A program made the translations under genes and the position numbers. From assembly GCA_938029215.1 (NCBI GenBank), contig CALHFG010000014.1, forward strand, positions 62,001 through 126,000: 64,000 nt of DNA. Reading direction: 5' to 3'. The stretch comes from an uncultured Acidimicrobiales bacterium. Its GTDB lineage: Bacteria; Actinomycetota; Acidimicrobiia; Acidimicrobiales; SZUA-35. Of the stretch, positions 46,438-54,686 are shown one piece after another; the first letter of the stretch is position 1, and each line of letters begins with the position of its first letter. Below the pieces are notes generated by a model. That model had not been told where the DNA came from. It was given only the letters and a program-made list of their open reading frames with translations, and made no database searches.

Positions 46438-47427
46438 ATGGCTAAACCCCCAGTTCGAGTAACCGTTACCGGCGCCGCCGGCCAGATTGGCTATGCGCTT
46501 CTCTTCCGAATCGCGTCCGGCGCACTGCTGGGTCCTGACCAACCGGTCATCATTCAGATGCTCGAAATCACCCCGGCGTTGGGAGCCCTAGACGGCGTTG
46601 AAATGGAATTGGACGACTGCGCCTTCCCGTTGCTTGCCGGAACTGTGAAGACCGACGACGCTAACGTGGCGTTCGGCGACTCCGACTACGCGCTCCTCGT
46701 TGGCGCCATGCCCCGTCGCGACGGAATGGAACGTGCCGACCTACTGCAAGCCAACGGCGGCATCTTCGGGCCCCAAGGTAAGGCGATCAACGAGAGTGCT
46801 TCGAGGGACATCAAAGTTCTTGTCGTCGGTAACCCTGCCAACACCAACGCCCTGATCGCCATGAACTCTGCGCCCGACATCGATCCTCGCCAGTTCCACG
46901 CCATGACACGCCTCGATCACAACCGGGCCCTCACACAGTTGGGTCAAAAGGTGGGCGAGCCGATCACCAACATCACCAACATGACCGTGTGGGGTAACCA
47001 CAGCAGCACCCAGTATCCCGACCTGTTCCACTGCAAGGTGAACGGTCAGAACGCGGCCGAGATGGTGAACGACCAGGAGTGGCTGGAGAACACCTTCCTG
47101 CCCACCGTTGCCTCCCGTGGCGGTGCGATCATCAAGGCTCGCGGTGCTTCGTCGGCTGCCTCGGCTGCTAACGCAGCCATCGATCACATGCACGACTGGG
47201 CTCTCGGTACCCCCGAGGGCGATTGGGTCTCGATGTCTACCGTTTCCGACGGCTCCTATGGCATTCCCGAGGGTCTGATCTACAGCTTCCCCTCCACGTG
47301 TGCGGGTGGTGACTTCCAGATCGTTCAGGGGTTGGAGATCGACGACTTCAGCCGCGGGCGCATGGACGCCTCAGCCGCCGAACTCGCCTCCGAGCGCGAC
47401 ACCGTCGCAGGTCTCGGCCTTATCTGA
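46438..47427 (+). CDS. mdh: Malate dehydrogenase
   Basis: The 329-residue NAD(P)-dependent enzyme has [20 protein letters not shown], the substrate-selecting arginines in [35 protein letters not shown] and the proton-relay His in [12 protein letters not shown]. This is the LDH-like MDH group common in actinobacteria and eukaryotic cytosol. It oxidises malate to oxaloacetate in the TCA cycle. A 10-residue longer in-frame start exists but the ATG at 46438 fits the family and the -10 box. Confidence 0.96.
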   Translation: MAKPPVRVTVTGAAGQIGYALLFRIASGALLGPDQPVIIQMLEITPALGALDGVEMELDDCAFPLLAGTVKTDDANVAFGDSDYALLVGAMPRRDGMERADLLQANGGIFGPQGKAINESASRDIKVLVVGNPANTNALIAMNSAPDIDPRQFHAMTRLDHNRALTQLGQKVGEPITNITNMTVWGNHSSTQYPDLFHCKVNGQNAAEMVNDQEWLENTFLPTVASRGGAIIKARGASSAASAANAAIDHMHDWALGTPEGDWVSMSTVSDGSYGIPEGLIYSFPSTCAGGDFQIVQGLEIDDFSRGRMDASAAELASERDTVAGLGLI

Positions 47428-47461
47428 TCGCTCCCGCGCAACGCGGCGAAATGCAACGCTT

Positions 47462-47519
47462 GGGGACGGGTCCGTTTGTTGCATCTCGTTCCTCGCTGCA
47501 ACAAGCCAGACCCGTCCCC
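47462..47519 (+). repeat. Composite REP-like hairpin after mdh
   Basis: Outer 11-bp arms ggggacgggtc (47462-47472) and gacccgtcccc (47509-47519) enclose an inner 8-bp pair ttgttgca (47476-47483) and tgcaacaa (47497-47504) with a 13-nt loop. Both pairs are perfect. It lies 35 bp after the mdh stop and could terminate or protect the transcript. Its left part recurs at 37771-37791. Confidence 0.8.
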
Positions 47520-47676
47520 GATCGTCGCATTCCTGGTCTAAGGGTTGCTGGGAACCGTTGCCGCAGCGCCAGCAAGCGAGGCCGGAAGGACCCGACAGAA
47601 TCAGTGAGTAGTGACGTGAGACCGCTCGAGGACTACGAGAGCGTTCGTCACGCAGAGCAGAAGGCGAGAGAAGGCA
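47520..47676 (+). other. Intergenic stretch between hairpin and Lin0512 gene
   Basis: No convincing frame, RNA or palindrome is visible apart from a purine-rich approach (gagagaagg) that serves as ribosome binding site for the gene at 47677. Confidence 0.5.
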
Positions 47677-48018
47677 ATGAAAACAGTTCGATGGGTAACC
47701 GAAATGGGAATGGGCGTCGACGTCCACGGGAACGACTACACCAAGGCGGCTCGTCGGGCGGTGTCCGACGCCATCCGGCATAGCAGCTTGAACTTTTTCA
47801 ATGCCGCCGGCAAGAGCCGTGACGACATGCAGATCGAGGCCGTCATTGCCGTTGCTGACCCCGCGGCGCTTGACCTCGAGGCGATCGCAGCCGAGCTTCC
47901 GTATGGCTCGGTCACCGTCAAACCGGTGCTCGGCGGGCTCGACGTTCCCGCCGATGGGGTGAAGGATCCCATCGTCATCGCGAACGCGGCGATTCTGGTG
48001 TCTTTCCCCGAGGAGTAA
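47677..48018 (+). CDS. Lin0512 family protein
   Basis: The 113-residue protein (MKTVRWVTEMGMGVDVHGND, AARRAVSDAIRHSSLNFF, EAVIAVADPAALD, ELPYGSVTVKPVLGGLDVP) matches the small conserved Lin0512 family, whose biochemical function is unknown. The protein is cytosolic with an alpha/beta pattern. AGAAGG lies just upstream of the ATG. Confidence 0.85.
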   Translation: MKTVRWVTEMGMGVDVHGNDYTKAARRAVSDAIRHSSLNFFNAAGKSRDDMQIEAVIAVADPAALDLEAIAAELPYGSVTVKPVLGGLDVPADGVKDPIVIANAAILVSFPEE

Positions 48019-48042
48019 CCCCACGAGGTTTGCCTATCACTC

Positions 48043-49935
48043 TTGGTGGGATTCATACGTAAAATCTCACGTGTGGTGAGAGTGTGGGTAGCTGTTTTGA
48101 TTTCGGGGGTCGCGAGCTTGGTGGGAGTACCACACGTTGCCGCGAACGCAGCCAACCCGGTGGTGGCAGAGAACGAACGTCGAGGTGGCGACGGCTGGCA
48201 ACTGCGAAACGAAGCCAACGACGTCGATCTTCAGATCAAGGGCTATGCCAGCGCGACAAGCGTCAATATCGGTGACCGCATCGACTTCCACGTCTCGGTG
48301 AGCCGGCCTCAACCATTCTCGATCGAGATCTACCGAATGGGCTGGTACGGCGCCGATGTCGCCGACGGCGCTCAGGGGCGCCTCCATATCACGATGGGCC
48401 CCTACGACGGCACGTCCCAGGCTGGGCCAATCAAGAACTCTTTGACCGGTTTGGTCACGGTCGACTGGTCGCGCTCGGCGTCGTTGACCGTTCCATCATC
48501 CTGGGTCAGCGGAAACTACCTGGCCAAACTGGTTCGTCAGGATGGCTTCGACAACCACATCCCGTTCGTCGTGCGCGACGACGCACGCTCGGCCGACGTA
48601 CTGGTCCAGCTTCCGTACACGACCTACCAGGCCTACAACAACTTCCCCCACGGCACTGTTGGAACCAGCCTGTATGACCACAACAGTTCCGACGGGCAAC
48701 GAGCCGAGCAGGTGACGTTCGACCGACCCTATGCACGAAGCGGTGCTGGCCAGTTTTTCGACTTCGACTACCCCACGATTCGATGGCTTGAGATGCAAGG
48801 GTACGACGCGGTCTACACCACCAACATCGACACCCACACCAATGGGGCGAGGCTCACCGACTACCGGGCCTTCGTCTCGGTCGGTCACGACGAGTACTGG
48901 ACGAGTGCCATGTACGACGCAGCCGATGCCGCACGGGACCAGGGCGATACCGATCTCGTCTTCTTTGGTGCAAACAGTGTGTACTGGCGAATCGAACTGT
49001 TGGCATCGGAGACGACCGGGGTTGGGCATCGCGTGATTGCCAGTCAGCGCAGACACCGCATCGATCGATGGCGCGACCAGGGTCGCCCAGAACAGCAACT
49101 GCTGGGCGTGCAATACCTTCGACCCTTCAGCGAAGACCATCGACAGATGGTCGTCGACAACGCAAGTTCGGAACTATGGCGTGGCACGGGGGTTGAGAAC
49201 CAGACCCGCCTCGGTCCCGCCCAGAACGTGCATCGCAAGAACCTTGTTGGCTACGAAGTCGACGGGGTCGATCCCGATCATCCGGGGCCCATCACAACCA
49301 ACCAGATCTTTCTCACGGCTTCGCCGTTCCACTGTCTGGACCAGGCACAACCCAGATGTCCCGACTCGGAAAAGAACATCCAACGCACCTCTCTCTATGA
49401 GGCACCCTCCGGGTCGTGGGTCTTTGCGACCGGAACTTTGGGATGGAGCTATGGGCTCGGTCACCCCGACTATCCGTCGCTTGAGAACACCGCGATTCAG
49501 CAGCTCACGATAAACGTCTTCGACAAGATGCTGCCGGCGATGATGCGCGACGCAACCAACATGGATCAGCTGGTTCGTTCACCCGACTACGACCCCCTCA
49601 CCGATGGCGATGTGCTTCGCCTCTATCGAGCATTCTTTGATCGTGAGCCGGATGTGAACGGGGCGCAGTATTGGCTAGACGTTCGCGAGGAGTTCAACCT
49701 CACCCAGATCGCGGACTTCTTCACCGGTTCACAGGAATACGCCAACAACTACAACGGCACCAACGACCGACAGTTTCTGACCAGCGTGTACCGCAACGTC
49801 CTCGGTCGTGACTATGACCAAGACGGGTTCGACTATTGGCTGGAGATTCTGCGCACGGGCACAACCCGAGGGGAAGTCGTCCGCTGGATCGCCGCGTCTG
49901 ACGAATTCAGGAACCAGTATCCCTACCGCGGCTAG
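48043..49935 (+). CDS. Secreted N,N-dimethylformamidase-beta-like protein with DUF4214
   Basis: The 630-residue protein has a signal peptide (VWVAVLISGVASLVGVPHVAA), then a large domain resembling the beta (large) subunit of N,N-dimethylformamidase: FSIEIYRMGWYGADVAD, FVVRDDARSADVLVQLPYTT, YQAYNNFPHG, VSVGHDEYWTSAMYD, FGANSVYWRI and ATGTLGWSYGLGHPD. The last 120 residues hold two DUF4214-type units (DVLRLYRAFFDREPDVNGAQ, YRNVLGRDYDQDGFDYWLE), an extracellular module. Substrate is unknown. The start is uncertain: TTG 48043, GTG 48046 or a GTG nearer the signal peptide. Its stop abuts that of the convergent glycosylase gene. Confidence 0.82.
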   Translation: MVGFIRKISRVVRVWVAVLISGVASLVGVPHVAANAANPVVAENERRGGDGWQLRNEANDVDLQIKGYASATSVNIGDRIDFHVSVSRPQPFSIEIYRMGWYGADVADGAQGRLHITMGPYDGTSQAGPIKNSLTGLVTVDWSRSASLTVPSSWVSGNYLAKLVRQDGFDNHIPFVVRDDARSADVLVQLPYTTYQAYNNFPHGTVGTSLYDHNSSDGQRAEQVTFDRPYARSGAGQFFDFDYPTIRWLEMQGYDAVYTTNIDTHTNGARLTDYRAFVSVGHDEYWTSAMYDAADAARDQGDTDLVFFGANSVYWRIELLASETTGVGHRVIASQRRHRIDRWRDQGRPEQQLLGVQYLRPFSEDHRQMVVDNASSELWRGTGVENQTRLGPAQNVHRKNLVGYEVDGVDPDHPGPITTNQIFLTASPFHCLDQAQPRCPDSEKNIQRTSLYEAPSGSWVFATGTLGWSYGLGHPDYPSLENTAIQQLTINVFDKMLPAMMRDATNMDQLVRSPDYDPLTDGDVLRLYRAFFDREPDVNGAQYWLDVREEFNLTQIADFFTGSQEYANNYNGTNDRQFLTSVYRNVLGRDYDQDGFDYWLEILRTGTTRGEVVRWIAASDEFRNQYPYRG

Positions 49936-50778
49936 CTACTTCAGAAACTTGCTCGTGGTGTTGTCGGCGAGAATCTTTCCGCCCGTCTGATCGGTGGGGC
50001 AGTAGTACACGGTGTACTTGCGGTACTCCACGGTCCGGATCGTGTCGTCGCAGTTTGTGCACGGTTCGCCGGCTCGGTTGTGCACCTTGCTGGGCCTGTC
50101 GGCACTCTTGCCGATGTCGTCGAGCGTCCGTTCGTGTTCGATCGATCGGGCAACGACGGCATGCATCCATTCGTGCAATGACCCAAGCTGTTCCTCGGAC
50201 AGTTTCGACGCATTCGCAAACGGCGAGATTCCCGCCTCGAACAAGATCTCGTTGCTGAGCATTCGGCCGAGGCCAGCGATCTTGCGCTGATCTCGCAACA
50301 GGCCGTGAACTCTTCCGCTGTGACGGCCACACAGCTCCGTCAGCGCAGCGAGATCAAATTCGGTGCAGTCCGGCGCGGTCTCGGCGATCGGCGGTTGACC
50401 TTCGGGGTCGCCGTCGACGGTCCAGATGCCTGCCTTCCGCTCGTTGCCAGCTTCGGTGAAGAGCCATGCTTCAGGATCAGAGTCGAAAACCCAACGGGCC
50501 AAGCCGAGCCGCGGTTTCTTGGTTTGCTTTGGGTCTGGGCGAAGGCGGCCACCCTGCATCAGATGAATCACGTGGACGTGCCCGTTGGAAAAACGCATTT
50601 GCAGGGTCTTCGCTCGCCGAGTGACCGACACCAGTTGAGACCCGACCGCTTCGTCCGGCGCAGGTGAGAACGTCTTGATCGAAGCAAAGTTAAGCAGCTG
50701 GAACTTCTGAAGTGTCTTGCCCTCGAGTGCCGCGGTCATCCGCTCGGCATGGGCCTGCACCTCGGGAAGCTCAGGCAT
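49936..50778 (-). CDS. Fpg/Nei-family DNA glycosylase with altered zinc finger
   Basis: The 280-residue protein begins MPELPEVQAHAERM (catalytic Pro2, Glu3). It has VTRRAKTLQMRF with the beta-hairpin Lys, and GLGRMLSNEILFEAGISPF from the helix-two-turn-helix region. The C-terminal zinc finger is C-x2-C (CTNC) then YYCPTDQTGGKILAD: the fourth ligand, normally Cys, is Asp. It should remove oxidised bases and cut abasic sites. It is the last of four overlapping genes; the ATG at 50778 lies inside the end of the SCP2-like gene by 8 bases. Confidence 0.88.
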   Translation of the reverse strand: MPELPEVQAHAERMTAALEGKTLQKFQLLNFASIKTFSPAPDEAVGSQLVSVTRRAKTLQMRFSNGHVHVIHLMQGGRLRPDPKQTKKPRLGLARWVFDSDPEAWLFTEAGNERKAGIWTVDGDPEGQPPIAETAPDCTEFDLAALTELCGRHSGRVHGLLRDQRKIAGLGRMLSNEILFEAGISPFANASKLSEEQLGSLHEWMHAVVARSIEHERTLDDIGKSADRPSKVHNRAGEPCTNCDDTIRTVEYRKYTVYYCPTDQTGGKILADNTTSKFLK

Positions 50779-51169
50779 CGCGTACCGCCGGGGTGGGAAG
50801 GGCAGACTGCAGGATCTCGAGCTCGTTCGACCGAGCGATGAGAACGGCCACATCGCCGCCGACTCGTATATCACCGTCGAGGAATGCTCGGCTCCCGCTG
50901 CGACTGCCACTACCGACGTCGAGCGCAGTCGCGTACTGCAGCACGAACTGCACGTCGCCCCGATCTTCTCCTTGCCCGAGCACCGCGGTGCCTTCGGAGG
51001 GTTTGAGCGAGATGTGATAGCGGATGGTTTGGCCAGCTCTGGGGTGAGTATCGGGAAGTCCGTCGACGACATAGCTGAACGTCACCGGCGACTTATCGCT
51101 GGGCTCGAACCGCAGATCGGCAACGCCCGAAGTTGCGTGGGCAAACCACTCGTCGCTGAGGTAGATCAT
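50771..51169 (-). CDS. SCP2-like (sterol-carrier-fold) protein
   Basis: The 132-residue protein opens MIYLSDEWFAHA, the YLSxEW pattern of actinobacterial SCP2-like proteins. It continues FVLQYATALDVGSGSRSGSR and FLDGDIRVGGDVAVLI, matching the SCP2 end. The fold makes a hydrophobic pocket that binds lipids or acyl chains. I chose ATG 51169, which overlaps the GTPase stop as ATGA. Being sandwiched between a membrane GTPase and a DNA glycosylase is unexpected; a lipid-handling role with the GTPases is the simplest inference. Confidence 0.78.
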   Translation of the reverse strand: MIYLSDEWFAHATSGVADLRFEPSDKSPVTFSYVVDGLPDTHPRAGQTIRYHISLKPSEGTAVLGQGEDRGDVQFVLQYATALDVGSGSRSGSRAFLDGDIRVGGDVAVLIARSNELEILQSALPTPAVRDA

Positions 51170-52797
51170 TCCAGGCCCTCCGGCCATCGAGCACCGGCGT
51201 CGCGGAGCGCATCGGTAAGTTGGCGGCGAGACGCCAGCTCGGCCTCGATGGGATCGAGCACGTGAGTTCGAGCGACCGACACCATGTTCTCGGCCGCATC
51301 CTTACGAACCTGGCGGGCGCGCCGATTTGCCCCAACTTCCGCGAATCTTCCTGCGATCAGTGCGATCAGCCAGCCAAGTAGCGCCCCGCCTAGGGCGAGA
51401 CCGGTGGGCACCGGGATCGGTCCGATGGTCGGGATGGGAATGTCGCCAAAGGCGAAGAAGCCAGCGGCGGCCAGGGCGATCAGCCACACGATTCCAACCA
51501 TCATCGCGACAAAGACCAGCCCCTGAAGCGCCCGAACGCCGTTCCACCAAGTGGGGGAGTTCTTTGAACGTTCCCGAACCGACCGAGCGATCGTGCTGTC
51601 CACCGCATCGTGCAACGCATCGGTGTGGGGCACGGCCGCATTGCGCACCACCGTGGGCCAGGGCTCGGGCAGTCGGGCGGTGGCGGCGTCGGACGCGTTT
51701 CGAACCGCGGCGCTGACCCGAGCCGAACTGGCCGGACTCGGCGCTGGCATCGTGGTGGGACCGCTGGACCCCGAACCTAGGTGGAGACGCCGAAGTGGGT
51801 GCGGTCGCAGCTTGCGAACCCATTTGGTCACCGGCCAACCCGTCGCACTGGCCGCGTCACGTTTGTAGCCCTTGGCAACCGCACCAGAAACCGTTTCGAG
51901 GCTAGACGCGCCCACGAGCTCGGCAGCCAGATTGTCGACCACGTCCTTGGGAAGTGAGGTGGACACCGGCGGTCCAGCCTCGGCGGCAAGATCCGAGGCT
52001 GCCACGGTGGCGTCGGCATCGAGCCGGGCGAGCGCCAGCTCGTGTTGGGCTAGCAGGTCTGCCAACAGTTTCTTCAGTTCCGGAACACCCAAGCCGGTGG
52101 TCGCCGACGCGGTGAGGATGGTGGCGTTTCCGACGCCATCGGCCAAAAGCAATCGGGCCAGGTCGGTTCGGCACGCCTGAAGCTCATCGTTGGTCAGTGT
52201 GTCGGCCTTGTTCAGAATGACGGCCGTGACCGCACCGTGCCGGCTCAACAATGAGAGGTAGTGGTGCAGGGCGGCATCAGCGTACTTTTCTGGATCGGTA
52301 ACGAAAAGCAACAGGTCGGCATGTTCGGCGATCCGTTCCATTTCGAGCCGGTGCTCCACCTGAACCGAATCGTGGTCGGGAACGTCGAGCAGCACCAACC
52401 CGTCAAGCTCGGTGGAGCCATCGGTGACGGTGTGGCGGTTCTTGATCTCTAACCAGTCGAGCAGCCGGCTGGAATCGGTTGAACCCCACGTGCACGCCAA
52501 GGTTGAAGACGTTGTGGGTCGACGCACGCCGGTGGTGGCAACGTCGGACCCTAGGATCGCATTTGTCATGCTGCTCTTGCCGCTGCCGGTGGCTCCCAGC
52601 ATTGCGACGACGCTGTGATGGGTGCCGAACTTCAGCCGGTCGGTGGCCTTGCCCACCACATGTTCGGCATAGCCAATGACTTCTGCGTCGAGGCGACCGC
52701 GCGCGAGCTCGATGGCTCGTTCGAGGTGGTGTAGACGGTCGGGAAGGTTGGCCACCGCCGCCTTCGAACCGGTCAAGAGCGTCGCCCGCTCGTTCAC
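51166..52797 (-). CDS. Dynamin-like membrane GTPase, second of pair
   Basis: The 543-residue GTPase has a P-loop GATGSGKSS near residue 68, switch II LLDVPDHDSVQ, and canonical NKAD, followed by a helical region. Near the C-terminus are hydrophobic stretches (LQGLVFVAMMVGIVWLIALA, LGGALLGWLIALIAG) that would insert in the membrane, then a charged helical tail. The layout resembles the DynA/DynB pair of Streptomyces, where two GTPases work together at division septa. GTG start overlaps the first GTPase (GTGA), and its stop overlaps the SCP2-like gene (ATGA). Confidence 0.85.
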   Translation of the reverse strand: MNERATLLTGSKAAVANLPDRLHHLERAIELARGRLDAEVIGYAEHVVGKATDRLKFGTHHSVVAMLGATGSGKSSMTNAILGSDVATTGVRRPTTSSTLACTWGSTDSSRLLDWLEIKNRHTVTDGSTELDGLVLLDVPDHDSVQVEHRLEMERIAEHADLLLFVTDPEKYADAALHHYLSLLSRHGAVTAVILNKADTLTNDELQACRTDLARLLLADGVGNATILTASATTGLGVPELKKLLADLLAQHELALARLDADATVAASDLAAEAGPPVSTSLPKDVVDNLAAELVGASSLETVSGAVAKGYKRDAASATGWPVTKWVRKLRPHPLRRLHLGSGSSGPTTMPAPSPASSARVSAAVRNASDAATARLPEPWPTVVRNAAVPHTDALHDAVDSTIARSVRERSKNSPTWWNGVRALQGLVFVAMMVGIVWLIALAAAGFFAFGDIPIPTIGPIPVPTGLALGGALLGWLIALIAGRFAEVGANRRARQVRKDAAENMVSVARTHVLDPIEAELASRRQLTDALRDAGARWPEGLE

Positions 52798-54512
52798 AAC
52801 GCTGCCTCAAGGGCCTCGATAGCGGTGTGGAGATCCTCGCTCTGTTCGGGCGGACCGGCCATAGACCACAACGCTTCGAGGAAGCGGTTGGCGTCGGTGT
52901 CGAGCAACGCACCAGCCCGGTCCAGCAATGCTTGCCGGGCGGTGTTGGCAAGGTCCCGAACGGCCTGCTCACCGAAGATGGCATTGAGGAGCGTCTGACT
53001 CACCGTCGCAGTACCGCCAGCGATGGCGATTTCGCCGCCGGTAACGCCTGCGGTCTGGGCGAACACGAAGATCATCAGTGCCACACCGACACCGTTCACG
53101 GCAAACGCCAACCCCCGAGCGATGTTCCGCTTGCCCTGAGCCGACTCCTGCACGAGATCAAGAACGTCGGCTTGCCATGCACGAATCTCACCAGCTGCGC
53201 GTGAGCGGAGCTCTACCGAGCTTCGCTCCAACTCGGTGTCGGCCGCCAATGTTTGACGACCACCGGGGAGTTGGCGCCATGCGGCCACAGAACTGAGGGC
53301 AGCCTCGTCGGCCAGATCGATGAGGAGCTGCTCCAAGGTGTTGGTGATCTCACCCTGCACCGTTGCGGTATCGGAGACGCGCCCCGTTATTGCGGAGGTC
53401 ACGCGATCTCGAAGCCGTCCGAAGAAGCTTTGGAGCCGAGCCAAAATCTCGCTGACGCCGATCAGTTCCTGCCACCGATCCAACACTTCGTTTCGCAACA
53501 GCGTGCCACCGGTCAGCGCGTCGTACAGATCGTCGCGGGCGCTGCTGTAATGATGGTCAACCGCCGACTTCAGTTCGGCTACCGCCTCGTCCTGCTTCTC
53601 GGTCACGGCGTGGACCGTGCGGGCTCGAACGGGCACGCTTCGCAACGCGCCATCGAGGGTGTGGCGAATAATGGCAGCACGCTCTTCTGCGCTTGCCGCC
53701 AAGGAATCAAGATGCTCACGAATTTCGGTGACCGACGTTTCCGGCAACAAACCGATTGGGCTGAGCGTTGCATCTTCCACGGGGAAGATGTTGATATCGC
53801 CAAAGCCTTCCTTCGCCACCATCTCGGCCAAATGAGGCACGACCTCGGGGGCAGCCCCGGTCGGAATCCGGTTGATAATGATCGAAAGGGAAGTTCCGCG
53901 ATCGCGAGCCCGACGCAAGAAGTCCCACGGCACCGCGTCGGCGTAGCGAACCGCGGTGGTGGTGAACAGCCACAGATCGGCCGAGGCCAGCAACTGGGTG
54001 GCGAGGTCTCGGTTCTCTAACGCGACCGAGTCGATATCGGGCGCGTCGATGATGGCCAAACCGGGCGTCATCGTGCCCACCTCGGTGACCTTTAAAACGT
54101 TGCCTGTCGGGTCGCCGTCGCCGGTGACCCGGGCCAGACCAGCTAGAACCCCTTCGTTGTCGTCGCCCCCGGCAAGAAACCATGGAGCGTCATCGGGGTG
54201 GCAGATGAGCGTGGGCGCACGAGTGGTGGGACGGATGACTCCGGACTTGCTGACCACCGCTCCTGCCAGTGTGTTTGTGATCGTACTCTTGCCGCTTCCG
54301 GTGGAACCGCCCAGCACCGCCAGCAGGGGCGCGTCGAGGCGCTTCATGCGAGGAATCAGGTAGTCGTCGATCTGATTGCGAAGCTCGGTCGAGATATCGC
54401 GCGCTTCGTCGGCGCCATCGAGGTCATAGACCACGGGAGCATCGGCCAGCGTCTGGCTCAGGCGCCGAAGGCCTGCCTCGGTTGAATCCAGATTATTCGA
54501 CGTTTCAGACAC
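52794..54512 (-). CDS. Dynamin-like membrane GTPase, first of pair
   Basis: The 572-residue protein has P-loop GGSTGSGKST near residue 75, RPTTRAPTLICHPDD after it, switch II IIDAPDIDSV and DLWLFTTTAVRYADAVPWDF. The G4 motif NKxD is replaced by INRIP, so nucleotide specificity may differ from the partner. Long helices follow, then a hydrophobic paddle (VNGVGVALMIFVFAQTAGV) and a C-terminal helical tail. These match Streptomyces DynA-type proteins. GTG 54512 is preferred because TAGCCT lies 8 nt upstream; a TTG at 54530 adds six residues. First gene of the four-gene operon. Confidence 0.85.
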   Translation of the reverse strand: MSETSNNLDSTEAGLRRLSQTLADAPVVYDLDGADEARDISTELRNQIDDYLIPRMKRLDAPLLAVLGGSTGSGKSTITNTLAGAVVSKSGVIRPTTRAPTLICHPDDAPWFLAGGDDNEGVLAGLARVTGDGDPTGNVLKVTEVGTMTPGLAIIDAPDIDSVALENRDLATQLLASADLWLFTTTAVRYADAVPWDFLRRARDRGTSLSIIINRIPTGAAPEVVPHLAEMVAKEGFGDINIFPVEDATLSPIGLLPETSVTEIREHLDSLAASAEERAAIIRHTLDGALRSVPVRARTVHAVTEKQDEAVAELKSAVDHHYSSARDDLYDALTGGTLLRNEVLDRWQELIGVSEILARLQSFFGRLRDRVTSAITGRVSDTATVQGEITNTLEQLLIDLADEAALSSVAAWRQLPGGRQTLAADTELERSSVELRSRAAGEIRAWQADVLDLVQESAQGKRNIARGLAFAVNGVGVALMIFVFAQTAGVTGGEIAIAGGTATVSQTLLNAIFGEQAVRDLANTARQALLDRAGALLDTDANRFLEALWSMAGPPEQSEDLHTAIEALEAAL

Positions 54513-54520
54513 TGCTGAAG

Positions 54521-54526
54521 AGGCTA
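54521..54526 (-). promoter_or_regulatory. -10 box TAGCCT, leaderless type, GTPase operon
   Basis: On the minus strand TAGCCT ends 8 nt before the GTG at 54512 and would drive all four overlapping genes. Confidence 0.4.
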
Positions 54527-54543
54527 CCAAACTCCGACACTAT

Positions 54544-54638
54544 GAAAATCGGTGTGCCTGCGGCGGAAAATCGGTGTGCCTGCGAGGTGCGCGGTTGAAC
54601 CTGCGGCGATGCAAGGGCGATTTGCACCCACCGCAGGT
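54544..54638. repeat. Direct repeat plus composite hairpin
   Basis: A 19-nt sequence (gaaaatcggtgtgcctgcg) occurs twice, at 54544-54562 and 54566-54584. Next, 8-bp arms acctgcgg (54599-54606) and ccgcaggt (54631-54638) enclose an inner 5-bp pair tgcaa (54610-54614) / ttgca (54622-54626). The nested layout with a TGCAA inner pair resembles the hairpin after mdh. Confidence 0.75.
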
Positions 54639-54686
54639 CCAGCTCAGAGCATCCTCCACCGCTGTGAACCAGACTGAAACCAACCG

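Noticed and set aside
50779-51072. 98-codon N-terminal extension of the Fpg-like frame
   Set aside because: MPELPEVQ must be the true N-terminus because Pro2 is the catalytic residue after Met removal.
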